A DNA stretch of 64,000 nt from Pseudomonas bijieensis. Lineage in GTDB: Bacteria; Pseudomonadota; Gammaproteobacteria; Pseudomonadales; Pseudomonadaceae. Location of the stretch: NCBI RefSeq assembly GCF_013347965.1, contig NZ_CP048810.1, positions 1,240,001 to 1,304,000 of the forward strand. The letters are read 5' to 3'. A program made the position numbers and the translations under genes. This document shows, piece by piece, positions 17,367-29,300 of the stretch. The notes beneath the pieces are model-generated. The model made no database searches, had not been told where the DNA came from, and saw only the letters and a program-made list of their open reading frames with translations. Position 1 is the stretch's first letter. Every line of letters begins with the position of its first letter.

Positions 17367-20300
17367 TTACAAGCTCAACCGCCCCCGCTCCTCCTCCGTC
17401 AACCGCTGGCGGTTCTGCTCGTCCAACGGCCCTGCGCCCAATACCTGTACCGGGCTGGCCGGGTCGTAGGCCCGAGGCGCCTCGCGGCTGGCGCCGTCGC
17501 GGGACGGGGCCAGTTGCTCGGAGCCGAAACTCACCACCTGCACGGTGAACACCGACGCCTGGTTCTGCCGCGCCGCGTTCTGCTGCTGGCGGGCCACGTC
17601 TTCAGCCGCCTGCGTCGCCGAAGACGCCGCTGAACTGGCCGAGGTAATGGCCCCGGTGTTCACCGAGGCCGCCAGCGGCACGCCGGTGGATTTGCCCTGG
17701 GTCTGAATGTTCGCCGCGTTCACCACGGTCAACGCCGCAATGTTGACGTTGCCCGACACCCGAATCCCCGCCTCGCCCGCGTCGATGGTGCCCAACGGCG
17801 CGATCAGGTCTATATCCCCCGGTGCCACTTCGGCAATCGGGTTGAGGGTGGCGATACCCGCGCCGGTACTCGGCACCGATGGCGACAGGGTCACGTTGCC
17901 CCAGGTGTCGTACAAGCGCTTGGGCGGCGTGTACACCACGGTGGTCTTCGAACCACGGCCGGCGTTGATGTCGCCCTGGGCCGACCAGCCGAGGATCGAA
18001 CCGCCGAAGGTGGTCATGATCCGGCTCTGCCCCAGCAGGATGCTGTCATGCGCATACAACTGGATATCGCCCTCGCCCTGGGTGATGACCCCGGCGGTGG
18101 ACGGCGGCGCGTTGCCCTCGATGCCGAAGGTTTGCCCGCCACCCGGGGTGAGCATCTGGATACTGCCACCGAAATCGGTATGCACACCCGCTCCGCCGAA
18201 CATCGTGATATCGCCTTTATAGGTAATCGCGTTACCCGCCACATCCTTGCTCGGGAACAACAAGTCGATGGCCTCCCGCCCGCGCAAGTAGCTGCCCTGG
18301 CGCACACCGCCGGCTTCGTTGTACTCACGGCCAGCGGCCTTGAGTTCGGCAAAGTACACATCGCGGGCAAACACCCGCTGCTGCTCGGCCGGCAACGCCG
18401 CGAAGAAGCTGCGGGCCTGCTCGGTGTCACCGCTGAAGCCGAAGCGTTTCTCTAGCCAGTCCACCAACTCGGCCTCGTAGGTCTTGGCGACCTTGCCGTC
18501 CTGGTTCGCCAGGGGCACACCGGCCAAGGCCTGGTTGGCCGGGTCCAGGTAAGCCTTGACGAAGCGCTGGTAATCCGCGCCGTTGAGGCCCGCGCCGGCT
18601 TGCAGCACCAGGCTCGCGCCCGAGCGCGAATCCCCTGGCACCACCGCGCCGATACTGGTGATGCTGACTTTGTCGTCCATCAGGATATTGCGCCCGGCAG
18701 TGATCTCCAGCAGGCCGGGGCCGGCGACGTTGAAGTTGCTGTAGAGGATGTCGCGCCCGGCGGAGACGATGGAGATGTCGGTGGCGTTGTTGTGGATGAA
18801 GAGGTTGCCGGTGCTGGTGTAGGCCCCTACGTCGGGAAGACCTCCTTTACCACCACTCAGCGGTGTACCGCTGCTGACGATGTCTCGTCCGGCCATCATT
18901 CGCACAGAGCCTGTGCCTTCGTAATAAGTCTGTCCGAGTCGGCTGTCGTTCGTGGTGGTAAACGTCATCGCCCGCCCGCTATTGACGGCCAGCAAGTCGC
19001 CCTTGATCGCGTAGAAACGAGCTGGATCGGAGTTGAGGGCCCATTCGCTGGAGGCGCTGCTGCTGTCAAAGGCAAACAAGGGCAACGTACTTGCGTCTGG
19101 AGGAACACGATTAGCATCGGCGGAGAGATTGCTGACCACCACGCTGCCATTGACGCGTCCCATAAAGGCTGGTCGCAGCGGTGTGGCCATGGCTGTAGAC
19201 GAGGCGCCGGAGCGACTGACCGTCAGGTCGCCGCCATAGATGGAATCGCCGGCGAGGAACTGCAGTTCACTATTGATGCCGGGTGCGAGCAACAACGCAG
19301 GGCGATTGCTGCCGTCATAGTTCCCCCTGTCCAGACGCATGGCCTCGCCATAATAAAGACTGCCGCTGGCTGCTACAGCTCGCAGGATCGACGGATAAAC
19401 CACCGCCAGGTCCGTCTCGATTTCTGACACCAAAGGGGTCAGATTGCCTCCGGATGACCACAAATCAATCGCCGTATTGGCGGTCCACAAAGTAAACCAA
19501 CTCGTACCCGATCCGTTCGTCGCACCACTTTTGAAGGGTGAGACGCTCATCATCGGCGCCCGGCCCGGGTCGGCAACGTCCATCACGACCAGGTCGCCCA
19601 ACGTACGCAGATCGAAGGTAGCATCACCTGGCATGAGGGTCAGTCCACCGGTTGCAGATCCTCGTGTGGACTTGAAGGAGTCGTAGGCCCGCGTTTCTCC
19701 AGGAGATTGCACAGGGGCCCTGTTGCCGTAGAGCAGGTCGATACGACCAATGGCGCCACTATCGATTTGGGCGTGTCCTCGCAAATTGATGACCGCGCCA
19801 TTGAGGTGCCCGGTCGCGAACACGCTATTGGGGTTCAAGGCGCCACTTACACGCAGATTGAGATCACCACCGCCGGTCAATTGCAGGCTGCCATCTGTGC
19901 CCACGCGACCAGTGCTGCCCACGGCAAACACCAATCCTTGGCTGCGGCTGTTGCTGCGCGGGTCGAGGAGACTCCCTGCCATTTTTTCAAGCACCCCGGC
20001 ATCGCCCGCGACCTGAACATTCAGGTTACCGCCGCCCAAGGTACCAAACCCCGTAAATCCGACCATCAAGTCAGCCTTGCCATTCTGTGCTGCGGTATAG
20101 CTCCCGAAATTGATCCACCAGGCAGCGGGTTGTGCCTGGGTACCGGTGGAGACTGAACCATTGCCTTGGCGCCACAGCCAATTTCCGACACTGGCTGTGT
20201 CATACCCCAAGTCACCGGGATTAGGTCGTGTGTTACCGCTGCCAGTCAGCACATCCATTGTATTGCCGGTCAGACTACCGCCGACATTCAAAGTCAGGTT

Positions 20301-23300
20301 GCCGCCGAAGTCCGGGTACCAGGCACGATAAAGACTGTTGGTACCGCCATCCACAAACTGCTCGTTTTCACCCAGCGCATCATTGAGCACCTTACCCGCC
20401 GCCCCCAGCGCCTTGGGCTGATTGTACGGGTCGTTGGCATAAGTCTCGCTGGCTGAACTACCGGCGGTATAAACGCCGTACAGCGAATCCATTTTCAGAT
20501 CACCTGCCGACAGCAGCTCAAGGTCTGCCGCGCCGGTACGGATGACACTCCAACGTTGGCTGCCAGGCTTATATTCTGTTTGCCCTACAGCTTTGCAGAA
20601 CGATGGCGTTTCATCACACATTCCCGGATAGGCAACGTTCTCAAAATCAATCGGCTGACCCGCGTAACTCGGATCCCCCAGGAAGTTTTCCGCCCCCTCC
20701 TCCGTCCAGACAAAACCGCTACTGGCCTTGCAAAATGACGGGCTGTCTTCACACATTCCCGGGTAAGCAACGTTCTCAAAATCAATGAATTTGCCTGCCA
20801 GGCTCGGGTCTCCGAAGTTTTCCGCCCCTTCTTCGGTCCACACCAACCCCCCAGCCCCGGCCTTGCCAAACATGCCGTAGTGACTATCGGCCAAATGAAG
20901 ATCACCACCCGCCAACACAGGCTGCACGACCCGACTGTCCGCCGCCCGCGTATCGGCACCGGCCACCAGTCGCAGTGACCAAGACTGCGAACCTTCGGCC
21001 AGCATCGGCGCGATGGCCCAGTTGCTCCCCGCCACTTCCGGGCGCAACTGCACCGACTCCACTCCGGCCGGCAACTTGATGTCGGTACCCGACGGGATTT
21101 TCGACCCCACACTCAACGCCAGGGTACCGTTGAGCCGCAGGACATTGGTCAAGCCATTGCTCGCGTCCGCAATGCCTGGCAAGGCAACACCTTTGGGCCA
21201 GATCAGGCTGCCAATGGTTGCACTGCTACCCAGCAAACTGCCCGCCCCCAATACTGTGCCCGCTTCAAGGGTTTGAGTCGAAGCCAATAACGTGCCGGCC
21301 GCGAACAACAGGTTACCCGAGGCGTCATGTACCGCCGCCGCCAGCACAGTGCCCGCCGGCAGCACCAAGGGCTGATCCAGCGTCGCGGCTACAGGCAGAC
21401 GTGTTCCCGCCGCCAGGGTGGCGCCCTTGAGCGGCACGTCGAAGTTGAGCACGGAGCCGGCCGGAAACGCCGTGTCATCCGCCAGGGTCACACCGGTACC
21501 GGGCACGACAATATCGCCCGCCGCGAAATCAATGCCCGGCAACAGCACCCAGCCCTTGTCGTCGTTGGTGCCGGGCGGCTGGGCGAACCCGTCGGTGATG
21601 CTGCCGTAGATGTTCAGGTCACCCCCGGCCCGCAGTGTCAGGCTGCCGGATTCGCCAGAGCCGTAGACTCCGCTCAGGACACTATGCGGATTGAGGCTCT
21701 CATAACGATAGCGCGACAGGTCCAGGTCACCCTGGACCACCAGGTCACCGTCGGCCGTCGCACTCACCACCTCCACACCGGGGCGCAGATGCAACACGTC
21801 GCGATAGCGGCTGTTGTTCAACCCGACGAGTTTGCGCTGCAACAGATCATCGTTGTCGAGGGCGTTAGTGATAAAAACAGCGTTGTCGTCATGCACATCA
21901 TCCAGCCACGCTTGATTGATGACCTGATAAGGCTTGCCGCTGGCCGCCGGCACGTCAATCAGCGGCGCGTCGCTGTATTGCCACATGGCAACCAGCGAGA
22001 TCGAGCGGGCACCTTGAATATCCAGGGCGCCACTGGCATCGACTGCCACGTCGCCACCCGACACGCCACCCAATCGTGGTGCACTGAGCTGCAACGTGCC
22101 GCGAGCACGACCGTCATTCATGCCGGGCGCACCGCCTAGCGCGACCTCGGTACCGTGACGCAGGTCGATGCGGGCGCCGTTACCCAAGCTCAGGAGGCCT
22201 TCCCGAGCGGTCAAGTCGACAATGGCACGGTTCGGCGATTCGATGATCTTGCCGTAGCTGTCCACCCGCAGGCGTCGACCATGGGCGTCGAGCACCGCGC
22301 CGCTGCCCAAAGTCAGGGCATTTTGGGCGGCCAAATAAATACTGCCGACCCGCTCACCGCTGGCGTCGACCTTGCCGTTGACCAGCAGGCTGCCATTGTC
22401 CAGCGACACGCTGAGGGTGGAGGCCTTGAGTTCGTTGCCGATCACCAGGTCGCCTTGCTTGAGTTGAAAACCACGGGAACCGAATACCTGCCCGTCGTTC
22501 AGCCGTTGGTTCAACGCCGCGAACTGCTCACTGAGGCTACCGCTGCCGCCCAGGCGCTGGGCCTGGATCTCCACTCCGCCGGCCAGGTACGGCATGGCGG
22601 TGCCGCCGGCGTCATATTCGCCCGTGCTGCTGCCGAGAATCCGCCCCTGCAAATCAACGATCCCGGCGGCCTCGTCCAGGGCCACGGCGCTGAGCCGGCC
22701 AGCCTGATTGTTACGGGCCGAAAGGTCGATGCTTGAGCCATCCGCCTGGCGGATGTTGCCGTTCTGGCTTTGCAGGATCACTTCGCCACCGGCGCTGTAG
22801 CGTGTCACATCGTTGAAGGTGACCGTGCGGCCTGCCACGTCGATCAGCGCCTCATCGGCCAGGGTCAGATCATCCGTCGCGCTGAGGGTCAGCTTGCCGC
22901 TGGGCAGTACCACCGCACTGGCCAGGTTGAGGCTCGCCCCCTTGAGGGACAACTCGCCTCCAAGCCCGGAGACGGTGCTCGGCGTAGCGCTCGCACCCGT
23001 CACGTTAAGCGTGCCGCCCGCGGTGATGCGGTTGACCGAGCCGGCTTCACCAGTCAGCAATGGGGTGAGGATATTCAGGTTGCCGCCGTTGTAGGCGTAG
23101 CCTGTTTTCGCGTCATAGGCCCCCTGGCTTTGATACACCGCCAAGCTGCCTTTGTGGTTGGCCGTCAGGCGTTCGCTGGCGCTGAGGTTGACGTTGGCGA
23201 ATCCCAGGGCAAGGCGGTTCAGGGTGGTGACCGAGCTGGGCTGGGCAAAGTCACCATAGCCGAATTCGATCCGCTGGGCCTGGATGTCCAGGCGACCGGC

Positions 23301-26300
23301 GCCGGTGCCGGCCCCACCGGCAATCACCGACCCCGGCGCGCCGACAGCGCCGTTCCAGATCAGGTTGGCGGTGCGAATGGTCGCCACGTCATTGGCACTG
23401 CCAGCGCCATAAATGGCCGGAGTGCTGAGCATCAGGTTATTCAGGCGCGACTTGCCTGTTGTCGGGTCATAGGTGTCGAGACTGACGGTGCCGTAGAAAT
23501 TCAGCGCCTCACGGGCCGACAGTTCCAGGGTTTCCAGTGCCGGGGCACCGTATTGGATATCCCCGCGCAACAGGCGATCGAGCACGGTCTGGCTCAGGGT
23601 CAGACCTGCCGGCAAGACCTGGCGCGTCGCCGCGTCGCTGAGTGCCTGGGCAGTGCCGACGTTGATGTTGCTCAGGGCCAGGGTCAGGTGGCGGGTACCG
23701 TAGCGCACTTGGTCGTTCAACTGCAGACCGCCGCCGGTGGCGGCGACAATGCTGCCTTCGGAGTGAATCCGCGTGACGCCACTGCACGACGTCAGGCTAC
23801 AGCCGCCTATGTTGACAGAGCCGCTGCTACCCGACGGAGGTGCCAACACATTGAGCAAGCCATTGGAGGCTGCCAGCATGTTGAAGTCTTTAAGCAAGCT
23901 ATAAATAAAGCCATCACGGGCATCGTAAGCAGCTGCTCCACGACCAATGGTATTGATGGCGGCGCCTTGTTCCACCAACACCTCACCGCCACTGGCAAGC
24001 AGGAAAACCTCCGGCGCCGCCAGCGTCGCCCCTTCCCGCAAAATCACATTGCGCGACATATCAAACTGGGGGATGACATAGTTTCCGCTCTGGCCGTAAC
24101 TAATCGAAAATAGCCCACCGATCACCTGACGCGAAGCGTTCAGCGCATTGAGGCTTTCGGCATTGAGGGTCACGCCCTCGAAACCGGCCGTGGCCCCTCG
24201 TCCATCAGCAACCACCTCCAGTGCGCTGCCGGTGCTCCCAACCACTGCGACGATACCGCCGTAGCCCCCTTTCTGGGGCGCGAACTTACCGATACCCTTG
24301 AAGGAGAACGCCTGGTCTCCGGCCCCGGCGGACAGACTCAACTTCAGGGTCTTGGCGTCTATCGGCAACATCGCCCGAGGCACGCCCAGGCGTGCTGCGT
24401 CGGCCATGGCGAATTGTGCGTAGCTGGTTTCGTTGTATTGCGAGTAACGACGCAGCACCTCTCCCGACGTCAGGATGACCTGGCTGGACAAACTGTTACG
24501 CTGCCCGGTATTGGCGACCGACAGCACCCCGGCGGTGGTCCAGGAGCCGTTGCGCATCTGCTGCGCGCCCGTTGTGGAGCCTTGCCCCGCCAAGCCATTG
24601 ACCTCGACTCGGAATGCCCCCGGCAGCAAAGCATAAGTGGAAGGCATCAAGGTATAGGTACCCGCCGCCAACCCGGGAACACCGGCACTGATGGTGATCT
24701 GCTGGCCCACCCGCGGATCCACCGCACCGCCTTCCGGGGCGACGGGCGCATAAGCACTCTGGTTGCCTGGCACGATGGCGTAGACCGGATTGGTGGACAG
24801 TCCCGGCAGGGTGAAGCCGCCGTTGGCGCCAATCTGGACCAACGGGTTGAAACGCGCATCGGTGGAACCGCCACGGCCAGAGATGAAACCGGCGCCGAGC
24901 AGTTCACCGCCTCCCGAAAGGTCAAGGACCGAACCTTCCTGGGCCGCCACCGACTTACCGCCCAGAATCACGCCGATGTTAAGGTCGCCAGTGGTGGAAG
25001 GCACCGCGCCTTGCCCCAGCAACACAACCTTCTTGCCAGCGTACTGATAACTCTGGCCATCGACCGTGCCGCCATAAGGCAGGACCAGACCCTGGCCACT
25101 GACCGACGTCAAGCTGCCCGGCAGCAAGTCCACCCGGGCGGACACACCCGCCAAGCTGTTGTTGGTACCGACTTCAAGCAACCCCAACGGCGCACGTACG
25201 ACCCCACCTTGTTCGATCTTCGCGCTGCCCAATTGCAAGCGACCGAACACCGAATAAGGTACCTGGGGGACGACCTGGGTGGTACGGCTGATCACCAAGC
25301 TGCGCGTCGGATCGTACAGGGGGATGTTGCTAACAGGATCGCGCCCCCAGCCATACCCGGCCAAAACACGAGCGCCTACACCGGTCGCTGGGTACAGTTG
25401 GGCCGCCTGCAAGATCATGTCCGCAGACGTCACCAGTTGAGTGGTGAAACCTTCGGGCAACCCTTCGCCCGAGAACCCGGCCAGGAATCGCACATCCCCC
25501 CGACTGCTTAACTGAACCCGGTCAAAACCGGCGCGCTCCAACTCGACGGTGCTGCCGTCGGCCTGCCGCACGGCCCCCTTGCTACTGAAGGTCACGTTAC
25601 CCTGCACATCCAGCAGGTCTGCGTTGACAGAACACACGGCCTTGTTCATTTGCAACGATACGCCGCCATCGACCACCGGCCGGACATAGTTGTCCCTGTT
25701 TAGAAGGTTGGCCGCGGGGCCCGACAGCAGTACATGGGAAGCATTGAGTTGAGCCCGGGCATTTGGCGCGTCTGCACTCGTTACAAAACTGCGGGCATAC
25801 AGGCTCAAGCTTTGGCCAAGGGACAGCGACACGTCACCCTCGATGCTCAGCAGCCCGTTGCTCAACAGCGCCAGGCTGTCGAAGCCACCCGACTGGACCT
25901 GATCAACGCCCAATCGCCCGTAACCGTAGACCAACGAGTCCGCCGCCGTCTCGGCATTACCTTCCAGCAAGCTCGCAGGCGCGGTTTGTCCCAGCACCAG
26001 CTCACGCACTTTCATCACTCGGTCGCTGGCTGCATTTTTCACGTAGTAAGGTGTTTCCAGTGCCACCGACAACTTGCCGCCCGCCGCCCCTGCCCCACCC
26101 GAACGAGCGCTGAAATCGCCATCCAGGTACAAACCATTGGCCGATGCCAGGGAAATACTGCCGCCATTGCTCGCCACCGCCGTGCGGCCCTGGCCGGCGA
26201 TATCCAGCACGGCCTGGCTTCCATCCGCTTGCAGACGCGCACCCTCGCGCACCACGACAAACAGTTCGGATGCGGAAGCCGAACCCTTCGCGGCATCGAT

Positions 26301-29300
26301 CTGGCCGCCGATGACAATCTGCCCGCCGTCGCGCACCAGGCCGTACGTCTGGCCGCGCATATCCTGGGCGGTCACGGCGCGACTGGAGACGTCGATCAGC
26401 GCCTGTTCGCCGAGCCAAATGGAACGACCGTGGCCCTGGGCATTGGCCCCTTCGCCGTCCGCACCAATAACGCTCAACCCGGTGAGGCTGACCCGCCCAC
26501 CCCACGCATTAAGGGTACCGTTGGCAGTCAATTGACCGATGCTGCGCACGTCGATGCCCTGCCCCGGATCGACGCTGATCACGCTGCCCTTGCCCAGGTT
26601 CAACACCGTGCTGGCCATGTCGGCGGCGCTGGCGTTCGCGGAACCGGCAGTGAGGCTCAGGCTCGCGCCGCGACGCTGGGTCAGGACGCCTTTGATCGCA
26701 TCTTCCTGATACAGCTCCGGCGTCCAGCGCTGCAAAGCCTCGACCGGTTCTGCATCGCTGCCGGTGCTCAACGCCTGCTCGCCAAAACGGTACACCGGCA
26801 TCGTCACATCGACCTGGGTTCCGTCGGCCACGGTCAGGCCTTGGTTACCGGTAATGTCATAGGCGGAGAAACCCTTGTCGAAGAAATCACCGCCCAGTTG
26901 CAGGGTACCCGGTTCAAGCGGCGAGCCGCTGTTGCCGATCAGCACTTTACTGGCCGCCAGCGTCAAGGTCCCGCCGCCATTCACGCCGGTGCCGCGCAGT
27001 TCACCGTCAAGGTTCAAGGCGCCGTTACCGGAGAATGTACCGGTACTGGCGGTCAGGGTCAGGTCACCGCCCTTGCCACCGCGGGTCTTGCCATCGGCCA
27101 TGACCGCAGCACCGGAGCTGACGTCGATCAGGCTGCCCTGGCGCACATCGATGTCGCCGCTGCTGCGCACGGATACAGTGCCGCCATTGAGGAACGGCAG
27201 GCCCTGGCGATCGTTGCCGTCGAGTAGCAGGTTGCTCCACCGGCCAGCGGTGTTCAACGTCACGCCCTCGCCCAACGTGACCACAGCACGCTGACCGGTG
27301 ACAGGCGAAAGCACGACGTCTCCCATCTGGAAGTTATCGGCTCTGACCTGTTTAAGCACGTTCCCCAAGGCAATACGCCCACCACGGGCGGTCAGGTCGG
27401 CGTTCACTTCCACCTGCGGCGCATAAAGCGTGATATCCCCGCCATCGGCCACCTTGAGCGTGCCATCGACTTTGATGCCTTGCGCCGCTGCCACCTTGAC
27501 CGCGCCGAGCTGGAAGCCATTGAGCAGTTCGTTATCCAGCACCAACTTGCCTTGCCGGTCGCTGCCGACCGCCGAGGTCAGGTCCAGGCCTGCGGCAATC
27601 TTCTCGGTGACCTTGCCGACGGTGACCTGATCGAAGGTGGGGTTCAAGCCACTGTTGATCACGCCGCTGGTCTTGTCATAGATCGGCGTGTAGCTGCCCA
27701 CCCACAACTGCGCCCGGCGGGCCACGGCGTTTTGTGATTGCTGGTAGCCGTCGAGGTTGAGATTCGGCGCCTGGGTCTGGCGTTCGCCCTGATAGACCTC
27801 GCCGACAATCTGGCCTTCCAGCACCGCGTTGCGGGTCGACACCACCAGCTTGCCTGCATCGCGGCCAACGGTGTAGCCGGCCTCGAAGCGCTCGCGCGGG
27901 GCGATCAGCGGGTTGTAGTAGTAATCGGTCTGGCCCCAACGTTGGCTGTGGTCTTCGTAGCCTTTGTAGATGCCGGTATAGAGCATGTCCCCCGGCGCCT
28001 TGGACAATTCATACAAACGCCCGTCGGCGCCCTTGAGCCAGGACTGGCGCACGTAGCCGCTCTGCACATCCAAGGTGCCACCGGACAGGTTCAGTTGCGC
28101 TGCCTGCTGGGTCACCACGTCGTTGCCGGTGAAGGTCAGCGTACCGCCTTGTGCCGCCCATTCGCCGACACTGTGGCCCCGAGTGCCCAGGTAACCGCCG
28201 ACCTCCAGCAACCCACCCGCCGTGTACCAACGGTCAGTGGCGTAGCCGTTGGTGCCCGCCGGCACGTAGATCAAGTCACGCACGTCGACCCAGACATCGT
28301 TGTTGGTCAGTTTGCCGCCGTCGCGGTTCACCGGTGCGTCGCGCTGCTCGTTGCCCTGGACGTTGACCTTGATGGAGTTGGACTCCATCGCTACCTTGAC
28401 GCCGATGGCGCCGGACACATCGATCACCGCGCCATCGCGCACCAGGCTGCGACCGGCGGCGCTGACCGCGACCTGTCCGCCAGTGGCCAGGGTGATGGAG
28501 CCGTTCTGGAAGTCGACGCTGCCGCCGCTGACGATCTCGACCCGCGACTGATCGGTGCGGTCCACCACGCTGCTGAGGTTGTTGAACTGACCGGTGATCA
28601 GGTTGTTCGGCGTGCCATCCAGGCCGGCCGGTCCGGCATTGCGCTGGCTGTCCAGGGCGCTGCCGCCCGTGGTATCGAGCAGCACCGCCGTGGCGCTGCC
28701 CCGCCCCAGGGTCACGCTGCCGGTGCTGTCGTTGAAGGCATTGAGTAGATGCACGGTGCCACGGGTGTCTACTGAGCTGGTGGCGACAACCACGCCGTTC
28801 TGCTCGACCCGGTGCCCGGTGAGGGTGATGTCGCCGGTGCTGGCCTGGATCAGGCCGCTGTTGATCACCGTGCCGGCGCTGCTGCCGGGCTTGAGAGATG
28901 TCGCGACCTCGTTGCCACGGGTAGTAGAACGCAGGTTGCCGCTGGTGCCCTGGCCGCGCCGGATATAAAAACTGTCACCCGCCGCCAGGGTGGTCTGGCC
29001 CTTGGAGGTGATGATGGAGCCGGCGTTCTCCACTTCGCTACCCAGCAGCAAGGCATAGCCGCCCCCGGCCGTGGAGGTGGCGGCACGATGGGTTTCGATC
29101 AGTGCGCCCTGCTGCACTTCGACCTTGCCGGCGGCGTCGGTGAAGGTCGGTTGGCTGCCGGTGGCATCGACGTACAAGCCACGCTTGCTGAATTGCTCAT
29201 CGCTGACATTGGCCGCCACCGCCGCCAGGTTGCGCACGTTGACCTGGCTGCTGCCGCTGAAAATGATGCCGTTGCGGTTGACCAGCATCACCGTACCGTT

